Shown: positions 31,592 to 36,501 of the stretch, piece after piece
Numbering within the stretch: the stretch's first letter is position 1
Layout: each line of letters opens with the position of its first letter
Assembly: GCA_023416195.1 (NCBI GenBank)
Contig: JAEZID010000157.1
Span: 1 to 36,501, forward strand
Direction of reading: 5' to 3'
Source: Pseudomonadota bacterium
GTDB lineage: Bacteria; Pseudomonadota; Alphaproteobacteria; Azospirillales; Azospirillaceae
Length of the DNA: 36,501 bases
The notes under the pieces: model-generated
What the model saw: the letters and a program-made list of their open reading frames with translations, nothing else
Told to the model about the DNA's origin: nothing
The model's database searches: none
Translations under genes and position numbers: made by a program

Positions 31592-32808
31592 CGTCGCAAC
31601 GCGACGACGTTCCCGTCCTCCAGTCCCAGCTTGGGGGCGGCGGCCTCGATCATCTGGCGCCGGGCAAGCTTGGTGAACTTCCCATAGTGCCGCTCGATCA
31701 TGGTAACGGACGTGCCCAGGTTCTCGGCGAGTAGCTGGACGTTCATCCCGGCCATCAGGGCCTGTGAGGCATAAGTGTGCCGCAGGGAGTAGAAGACGGT
31801 ATCAGGGTCAAGCTCGGCATCGTCCACAGCGGCGGCCATGGGGCGGTGATGATCGTCCTTTGCCCAGGGCGATCCATCATCACGGACGAACAGCAGATCG
31901 TCCGGCTTGCGGCCAGCGGTGATCCTTTCGAGGAAGCGCACGCCTTCCGTGGTGAGAACCACATCGCGCTCTCCCGTCTTGCCGCTGGGGACATGTAGTG
32001 TGCTGGTTTCGGCATGGAAATCGGACACGCGCATGGCTTTCAACTCACCAGCTCGGCAGCCGGTCAGCAGAGCGCCGGTCACCAGACGCTTGAACCCCCC
32101 GGTGGTCTTGTTCAGCAGGCGGGTGATCTGCGTCCCATCCAGATGGACCTTCCGGGCCTCGCCCACGGCTTCGAAAGGCTTGAGAAACCGCCATGCCCGG
32201 TCATCTGTAATCCCATTCTTCGGGTCGAGCATGAGCCGGTTGAGCGCAGCCTTCAGATAATTCAGCAGGCGATTGGCGGTATCTTTGCTGCGCCGCTCGG
32301 CATCGGGATCGTCTTCGTCCTGGCGCACGAGTCTGTTGCGCCACGCTTCCAGCTCCGTGAGTGTCAGTTCGGCAACCGCCTTTTCGCCCAAGTTGGGAAT
32401 GACGTGCTTGTTGAGCCGCTGTTCGGCGTCCTTCGCAGTCTTGGCTTCGGCTTTGAGATAGGCGACGTACCGCCGGCATGCCTCGGCGACGGTGATCGGC
32501 GCGCTGATCCCATGTCCGGCCTGTTCAGCAGCTTTTGTTTGGAACCATTCGCGAGCCTTATCCTGCCCTTGGATGAAGGTCAGGGCAGCAGCCCCCTCGA
32601 CGTGGTCATCGGCAGGTCCGAGAGACTGGTAGTGCTGCTTGCCTTCCTTGTCCCGCCAGCGGGCCACCCAGGTTCCGGCGCGGGCACCTTTCCGGTAGCC
32701 GATAGCGCACCCCTCGGCCATGACGGCCCAATAGGGTTCGCGGCGCTCCGCCAGCTTCGCTCGTGCTGTCCGGGTATCGAGCTTCGGGTTCCGTACAGAC
32801 CGCGCCAT
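31588..32808 (-). CDS. int: Tyrosine-recombinase integrase
   Basis: A 406-residue site-specific recombinase that would integrate and excise the element at tRNA-Glu. An arm-binding/N-terminal region (about 1-110) is followed by a SAM-like core-binding domain (ITVAEACRRYVAYLKAEAKT...) and the catalytic domain: the Arg in LLTGCRAGELKAM, a Lys-containing SGKTGERDVVL hairpin, YSLRHTYAS (Arg343, His344) and the nucleophile Tyr375 in ERHYGKF. The first His of the usual HxxR box is Tyr340 here, a substitution seen in many phage-type integrases. The start at 32808 is chosen for its GGAGGGGG ribosome site; an upstream in-frame GTG at 32847 lacks one. TACGGAA sites lie just upstream, permitting autoregulation. 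Confidence 0.93.
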   Translation of the reverse strand: MARSVRNPKLDTRTARAKLAERREPYWAVMAEGCAIGYRKGARAGTWVARWRDKEGKQHYQSLGPADDHVEGAAALTFIQGQDKAREWFQTKAAEQAGHGISAPITVAEACRRYVAYLKAEAKTAKDAEQRLNKHVIPNLGEKAVAELTLTELEAWRNRLVRQDEDDPDAERRSKDTANRLLNYLKAALNRLMLDPKNGITDDRAWRFLKPFEAVGEARKVHLDGTQITRLLNKTTGGFKRLVTGALLTGCRAGELKAMRVSDFHAETSTLHVPSGKTGERDVVLTTEGVRFLERITAGRKPDDLLFVRDDGSPWAKDDHHRPMAAAVDDAELDPDTVFYSLRHTYASQALMAGMNVQLLAENLGTSVTMIERHYGKFTKLARRQMIEAAAPKLGLEDGNVVALRR

Positions 32809-32848
32809 TGCCCCCTCCGTCATCGCCGTAGTGCGGCGGTTAGCCACG

Positions 32849-32866
32849 TACGGAAAATATACGGAA
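32849..32866 (+). repeat. Paired TACGGAA sites (right arm sites)
   Basis: TACGGAA at 32849-32855 and 32860-32866, 11 bp apart start-to-start, the same spacing as the pair at 12439/12450. They sit between int and attR, overlapping the likely int promoter. Confidence 0.6.
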
Positions 32867-32972
32867 AGAGCATTCCCGGAAAGGGGCGAACGATGGAGAG
32901 CATCTATCGTTGAAAAGCAATCGGTTAGGTTATGCGCTGGCGTCCGATAATGTGTGGAATTGAGGCAAAAAA

Positions 32973-33020
32973 CGCCCTTTCACGGCGGCGACAGGGGTTC
33001 GAATCCCCTTGGGGACGCCA
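32973..33020 (+). repeat. attR: 48-bp direct repeat of tRNA-Glu 3' part
   Basis: Exact copy of 12354-12401. It is not preceded by the 5' half of a tRNA, so it is a junction rather than a gene. It marks the right end of the element. Confidence 0.93.
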
Positions 33021-33049
33021 CTCTCCTTGAGTGTGTGGCTAAGGAATTG

Positions 33050-33081
33050 AAAAAGGCTCAGCTTACCGGCTGGGCCTTTTT
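33050..33081 (+). terminator. Intrinsic terminator originally belonging to tRNA-Glu
   Basis: The stem AAAAAGGCTCAGC (33050-33062) pairs with GCTGGGCCTTTTT (33069-33081), 13 bp with one G-T pair and a 6-nt loop, ending in a T run. It lies 30 nt after the attR tRNA 3' end, the expected place for the tRNA terminator before the element inserted. The A-run on the left allows bidirectional action. Confidence 0.85.
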
Positions 33082-33160
33082 GGTTTTCACACCGATTATC
33101 CACACAGGCCCGGACCTTGACGCCAAAGTTCCCAGGCCGAAACCTGAGTGCAATCTGAAC

Positions 33161-33412
33161 TGAACCGCGCTGATTTTTCCGAAGGCCGGTTTGGTTGAAA
33201 CACGCCATCATTCAACGGCCTTGGTCAGACGCTCGGTGTACCGGACCGCAACGCGATGACGGCGATCATGTCTTGAACGGGTGGTCACGCTCCGTCAGGG
33301 CGAAACAGGCCGATGCCTTGAGCGGGATCTCGTTCGTCTGGCGCGGTTCCCGAACCCCACGTTCCAGCGCCTTGATCCGCTCCTGCTCGTACGCCGTTGA
33401 CTGAAATCCATC
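33161..33412 (-). pseudogene. Decayed IS3-family insertion sequence remnant
   Basis: Reading leftward, 33412-33266 encodes DGFQSTAYEQERIKALERG, then VREPRQTNEIPLKASACF, then ALTERDHPFKT and a stop, matching the C-terminal leucine-zipper end of IS3-type OrfA ('ERIKALERE.RELRQANEILRKASA.FA..E.DRPFK'). An ATGATCGCC orfB-like start overlaps the end. Shortly after, in another phase, VAVRYTERL resembles a segment from the C-terminal DDE part of OrfB (IRYTERL.EAG), so most of orfB is deleted. TGAACCGCGC at 33161 looks like the terminal inverted repeat. About 250 bp remain of an element normally 1.2-1.3 kb. It lies outside the island, in the gap before ppx. Confidence 0.7.
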
Positions 33413-33512
33413 CTCGGTCAGATGCGATGACCCTGCCCCCGCCGTTAGTAGGGTTTCGCGCTGTGATGAAAACGGGTTAAGATGCTCCTCTTCAGCGCGG
33501 CGGGGAGGGTAC

Positions 33513-34529
33513 GTGGACTTGCAGGTGCACAGCGAGCGACAGAACGACACCGGACGGTTGCGTTCGTCGGCGCCCGCTCGGCCTGTGTTCGCCGCGCTCG
33601 ATCTTGGCACCAACAACTGCCGCCTGCTGATCGCGAAGGCCATTCCCGGCGGATTTCGCGTCATCGACGCCTTTTCCCGCATCGTCCGGCTGGGCGAAGG
33701 GCTGACCCGCAACGAGCGCCTGGCCGATTCCGCGATGGAGCGCACCATTGCCGCGCTCCGGATCTGCGGCGCGAAGATCGAGCGGCGCGGGGTCACAGCC
33801 GCCCGCGCCGTGGCGACGGAAGCCTGCCGCCGCGCCCGGAACTGCAACGAGTTCATCGACACGGTCGAACGCGAAACCGGCATCGCCATCGAGATCATCT
33901 CCAGCCAGGAGGAAGGGCGCCTCGCGCTGGCCGGCTGCGCCTCACTGCTCGACCCGCAGGTTCCCTACGCGGTGGTGTTCGACATCGGCGGCGGCTCGAC
34001 GGAATTGATGTGGCTGGCCCTGGAACCCGGCCGGTCGCCGCGCATTCTCGACCAGACCTCGATCCGGTGCGGCGTCATCGGTCTGACCGAGCAGTTCGGC
34101 GGCCCGCACGTCACGCCGGCCATGTACGCCGACATGCTGGAGGCCGTGTCCTCCGCCATAGCCCCGTTCGAGGCGCGCAACCGCATCCGCGAGCGGGTGG
34201 GGGCGGGGCAGGTGCAGATGCTGGGCACCTCCGGCACGGTGACGACGCTCGCCGGGGTGCATCTGGGCCTGTGCCGTTACGACCGGCGGGCCGTGGACGG
34301 CAGCTTTTTGCGCACCGATCACGCCCGCGCCGTCATAAACCGGCTCGTGACGCTGGACTTCGACGGCCGGGCACGGCATCCCTGCATCGGGCAGGACCGC
34401 GCCGATCTGGTCGTCGCCGGCTGCGCGGTGCTGGAAGCGCTCTGCGACTGTTGGCCGGTGGAGCGGCTGCGCATCGCCGATCGCGGCTTGCGCGAAGGGA
34501 TTCTGGTCGAGTTGATCGGTTCGAACTGA
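33513..34529 (+). CDS. ppx: Ppx/GppA-family exopolyphosphatase/pppGpp phosphatase
   Basis: A 338-residue member of the ASKHA-fold Ppx/GppA family, which hydrolyses polyphosphate or pppGpp. Phosphate-1 motif: ALDLGTNNCRLLIA near residues 28-41. Phosphate-2 motif: VVFDIGGGSTELMW near 153-166. The third conserved block is MLGTSGTVTTLAG near 234-246. It is shorter than E. coli Ppx (513), as usual for the short alphaproteobacterial form lacking the C-terminal HD domain. The GTG start at 33513 follows GGGGAGGG closely; a second in-frame GTG at 33525 has more typical spacing. It lies 49 nt before rlmE and is probably co-transcribed with it. The choice between Ppx and GppA activity cannot be settled here. 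Confidence 0.9.
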   Translation: MDLQVHSERQNDTGRLRSSAPARPVFAALDLGTNNCRLLIAKAIPGGFRVIDAFSRIVRLGEGLTRNERLADSAMERTIAALRICGAKIERRGVTAARAVATEACRRARNCNEFIDTVERETGIAIEIISSQEEGRLALAGCASLLDPQVPYAVVFDIGGGSTELMWLALEPGRSPRILDQTSIRCGVIGLTEQFGGPHVTPAMYADMLEAVSSAIAPFEARNRIRERVGAGQVQMLGTSGTVTTLAGVHLGLCRYDRRAVDGSFLRTDHARAVINRLVTLDFDGRARHPCIGQDRADLVVAGCAVLEALCDCWPVERLRIADRGLREGILVELIGSN

Positions 34530-34578
34530 TCGGAACGATTCACTCGGCCGGGCTACGTATTTAAGGACTTGTGAGATC

Positions 34579-35289
34579 ATGGCTGGAAAGACCCCGTCCT
34601 CCTCGAAGCCGGGCGGACGCCAGGCAACCGTTCGCGTGAAGACGAAGGCCAAGCGCTCGACCTCTTCGGCGCGCTGGCTGGAGCGGCACCTCAACGACCC
34701 GTATGTGCACGAGGCGACGAAGCGCGGCTATCGCTCGCGCGCCGCCTTCAAGCTGTTGCAGCTCGACGAGAAGTTCCGCCTGCTCGGCCCCGGCAAGCGG
34801 GTCGTGGACCTCGGCGCGGCCCCCGGCGGCTGGACGCAGATCGCCGTGGACAAGGTGCAGACCTCCAAGGACAACTGGAAGGTCGTCGGGCTCGACATCC
34901 TGCCCATGGACCCGGTCCCCGGCGCCGTCACCATGCAGGCCGACTTCCTGGAGGAGGGCGCCGCCGACCGTCTGAAGGAGGCGCTGGGCGGTTCCGCCGA
35001 CATCGTGCTGAGCGACATGGCCGCCCCCACCACCGGCCATCAGGCGACCGACCATCTGCGCATCATGGCGTTGGCCGAAGCCGCCTACGACTTCGCGGAG
35101 GAGGTTCTGGCCCCCGGCGGCGCCTTCGTGGCGAAGCTGTTCCAGGGCGGTGCCGAAAAGTCCCTTCTGGAGCGGCTGAAGCGCGATTTCACGGCGGTTC
35201 GCCATGCCAAGCCGCCGGCCAGCCGGGCGGAATCCTCCGAGACGTATGTCGTCGCCATCGGTTTCCGTGGCGGAAACGTGAACGACTAA
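34579..35289 (+). CDS. rlmE: 23S rRNA 2'-O-ribose methyltransferase RlmE (FtsJ/RrmJ)
   Basis: Methylates U2552 (E. coli numbering) of 23S rRNA in the 50S subunit using SAM. 236 residues with a basic N-terminal extension of about 35 residues (Ser/Lys-rich) common in alphaproteobacteria. SAM motif I is VVDLGAAPGGWTQIA near residues 75-89. The catalytic K-D-K-E set is represented by SRAAFKLLQL (Lys), IVLSDMAAP (Asp), AFVAKLFQGG (Lys) and SSETYVVAIGF (Glu). It follows ppx and is followed by a strong hairpin. No anomalies. Confidence 0.95.
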   Translation: MAGKTPSSSKPGGRQATVRVKTKAKRSTSSARWLERHLNDPYVHEATKRGYRSRAAFKLLQLDEKFRLLGPGKRVVDLGAAPGGWTQIAVDKVQTSKDNWKVVGLDILPMDPVPGAVTMQADFLEEGAADRLKEALGGSADIVLSDMAAPTTGHQATDHLRIMALAEAAYDFAEEVLAPGGAFVAKLFQGGAEKSLLERLKRDFTAVRHAKPPASRAESSETYVVAIGFRGGNVND

Positions 35290-35295
35290 AGGTTG

Positions 35296-35337
35296 ACGGC
35301 GTACGCGCAGGTCATGGCTGGCCTGCGCGTACGCCGT
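35296..35337 (+). terminator. 16-bp perfect hairpin between rlmE and guaB
   Basis: ACGGCGTACGCGCAGG (35296-35311) pairs perfectly with 35322-35337 across a 10-nt loop, 7 nt after the rlmE stop. Only a short T pair follows, so termination strength is uncertain, but position and stability fit the end of the ppx-rlmE unit. Confidence 0.65.
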
Positions 35338-35368
35338 TCATAACACGACACTTTGTGGTAGAGGCGCC

Positions 35369-35396
35369 TTCACAAGCCCACGGTCTTGTGTATAGT
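35369..35396 (+). promoter_or_regulatory. Predicted guaB promoter
   Basis: TTCACA (35369-35374), 16-nt spacer, TATAGT (35391-35396), about 43 nt before the guaB ATG. A sigma-70-like match by eye only. The leader between contains a T6 run (35405-35410). Confidence 0.4.
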
Positions 35397-35438
35397 GCGC
35401 CAAATTTTTTCCGGCCACTTTTTCCCGGGAGTCCGACG

Positions 35439-36501
35439 ATGGCCCGCTCCACCACCATTCGCGAAGCCCTCACCTTCGACGATGTCCTCCTGGTTCCGGC
35501 CGAGAGCGCCGTCCTGCCGAACGAGGTGGACACCCGGACCCGGCTGACCAAGTCCATTGAGTTGGGCATTCCGCTGATGTCCTCGGCGATGGACACGGTG
35601 ACCGAGAGCAGCCTCGCCATCGCCATGGCCCAGGCCGGCGGCATCGGCGTGATCCACCGCAACCTGACCATCGAGCAGCAGGCCGAGGAGGTCCGCAAGG
35701 TCAAGCGGTACGAGTCCGGCATGGTGGTCAACCCGATCACCATCACCCCCAGCGCCACGCTGGCCGACGCGCTGCAACTGATGGCCGACTACCGCATTTC
35801 CGGCATTCCGGTGGTGGAAAGCCGCGACGCGCTGGGCAGCGGCAAGCTGATCGGCATCCTGACCAACCGCGACGTGCGCTTCGCCAACGACCCCAAGCAG
35901 CCGGTCAGCGAGCTGATGACCAAGGAACTGGTCACGGTGCGCGAGGGCGTCAGCCAGGACGAGGCCAAGCGCCTGCTGCACCACCACCGCATCGAGAAGC
36001 TGCTGGTGGTGGACGAGGATCACCGCTGCATCGGCCTCGTCACCGTGAAGGACATCGAGAAGGCGCAGGCCTACCCGAACGCCTGCAAGGACAGCCGGGG
36101 TCGTCTGCGCGTCGCCGCCGCCACCGGCACCGGTCCGGACGGACTGAAGCGCGCCGAGGCGCTGTTCGACGCGGGCGTGGACGTTCTGGTGGTGGACACC
36201 GCGCACGGCCATTCGCTGAAGGTGCTGGATCAGGTCCGCGCCGCGCGCAACATGTCCAACTACACCCAGGTGATCGCCGGCAACGTGGCGACCGGCGAGG
36301 CTGCCAAGGCGCTGATCGACGCGGGTGCCGACGCCATCAAGGTCGGCATCGGTCCGGGCTCCATCTGCACGACCCGCATCATCGCGGGCGTCGGCGTGCC
36401 GCAGCTGACCGCGATCATGGACGTCGTGAACGAGTGCGAGAAGCACGGAATTCCGGTGATCGCCGACGGCGGCATCAAGTTCTCGGGCGACCTCGCCAAG
36501 G
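35439..36501 (+). CDS. guaB: Inosine-5'-monophosphate dehydrogenase, N-terminal part
   Basis: Oxidises IMP to XMP with NAD+, the committed step of GMP synthesis. About 354 of roughly 490 residues are in the window and the frame runs off the right edge. The start MARSTTIREALTFDDVLLVPAES is typical. Two CBS domains are inserted (VNPITITPSATLADALQLMADY..., and ELMTKELVTVREGVSQDEAK...), followed by the catalytic barrel with VDTAHGHSLKVLD and the active-site loop GIGPGSICTTR containing the catalytic Cys. Has its own predicted promoter. Confidence 0.95.
   Translation, partial: MARSTTIREALTFDDVLLVPAESAVLPNEVDTRTRLTKSIELGIPLMSSAMDTVTESSLAIAMAQAGGIGVIHRNLTIEQQAEEVRKVKRYESGMVVNPITITPSATLADALQLMADYRISGIPVVESRDALGSGKLIGILTNRDVRFANDPKQPVSELMTKELVTVREGVSQDEAKRLLHHHRIEKLLVVDEDHRCIGLVTVKDIEKAQAYPNACKDSRGRLRVAAATGTGPDGLKRAEALFDAGVDVLVVDTAHGHSLKVLDQVRAARNMSNYTQVIAGNVATGEAAKALIDAGADAIKVGIGPGSICTTRIIAGVGVPQLTAIMDVVNECEKHGIPVIADGGIKFSGDLAK

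Larger units (their letters stand above)
12354..33020. mobile_element. Integrative genomic island in tRNA-Glu carrying a defence operon
   Basis: About 20.6 kb bounded by perfect 48-bp direct repeats of the tRNA-Glu 3' part, with a tyrosine integrase next to the right repeat. The left half holds an AlpA-like regulator and a primase-helicase module. The right half holds a four-gene methyltransferase/helicase/PLD operon. No capsid, tail, large terminase, relaxase or type IV secretion gene is visible, so it is either a satellite-like or mobilisable element, or a streamlined integrative island. Base composition varies, with AT-rich patches at 18.5-18.9 kb and 26.8-27.6 kb. Confidence 0.92.

Noticed and set aside
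32973..33020. Second tRNA-Glu gene at the right end
   Set aside because: Only the 3' 48 bases are present; the upstream sequence cannot form the acceptor 5' strand or D arm, so it is attR.
12354..33020. CRISPR array or cas genes within the island
   Set aside because: No regularly spaced repeats of 25-40 bp and no Cas-like protein were seen.
33266..33898. 210-codon minus-strand frame opposite ppx
   Set aside because: Most of it is the antisense of ppx; only its last ~48 codons make sense, as an IS3 OrfA remnant, and are reported as such.

Overview
The window looks like chromosome of a high-GC alphaproteobacterium of the Rhodospirillales, most likely Azospirillum or a close relative. This rests on the class I PHA synthase, the gene order hom-glpX-recJ, the strong GC bias at third codon positions, and the type of tRNA-linked island. 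The genus is my inference from these gene families; I could not run a search.

Layout. (1) 1-7114 is core chromosome: the 5' part of phaC (minus strand), a small lipoprotein, a marR plus Bcr/CflA-type drug transporter pair preceded by overlapping palindromes, then a tight operon alaC-hom-glpX. (2) 7115-10413 is an accessory insertion between glpX and recJ. It carries two hairpins, a large NACHT-type NTPase with a short leucine-rich tail (a bacterial NLR-like, presumably anti-phage protein), and a gene-free stretch with five copies of TTGTGCA/TGCACAA. (3) recJ is followed by tRNA-Glu(UUC). (4) 12354-33020 is a ~20.6 kb integrated element bounded by perfect 48-bp direct repeats of the 3' part of tRNA-Glu. 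(5) 33021-36501 is core chromosome again: the displaced tRNA terminator, a decayed IS3-family remnant, a ppx/gppA phosphatase, rlmE, and the 5' part of guaB.

The element has a left, rightward-reading module: a hypothetical gene, an AlpA-like regulator, a 41-codon ORF, a primase accessory protein, a TOPRIM/DUF927 primase-helicase, a Cys-containing hypothetical and a DUF5681 protein. It resembles the replication and control module of P4-like satellites, yet no capsid, terminase large subunit or conjugation gene is present. Its right part is a leftward defence operon of four genes: adenine-N6 methyltransferase, PLD-nuclease/SNF2 helicase fusion, a protein of unknown function, and a second, RapA/DrmD-like SNF2 helicase. 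A small AT-rich gene follows. A divergent gene of unknown function lies upstream of the operon. A tyrosine integrase (minus strand) sits next to attR. Pairs of TACGGAA sites spaced 11 bp occur at both ends and are probable integrase or excisionase arm sites.

How the parts work together: integrase and the AlpA-like factor control mobility, the primase-helicase would replicate the excised form, and the methyltransferase/helicase/PLD operon is the cargo. It probably protects the host against phage or plasmid DNA by a restriction-like mechanism. Together with the separate NACHT gene, two independent defence loci flank recJ and tRNA-Glu within about 25 kb.
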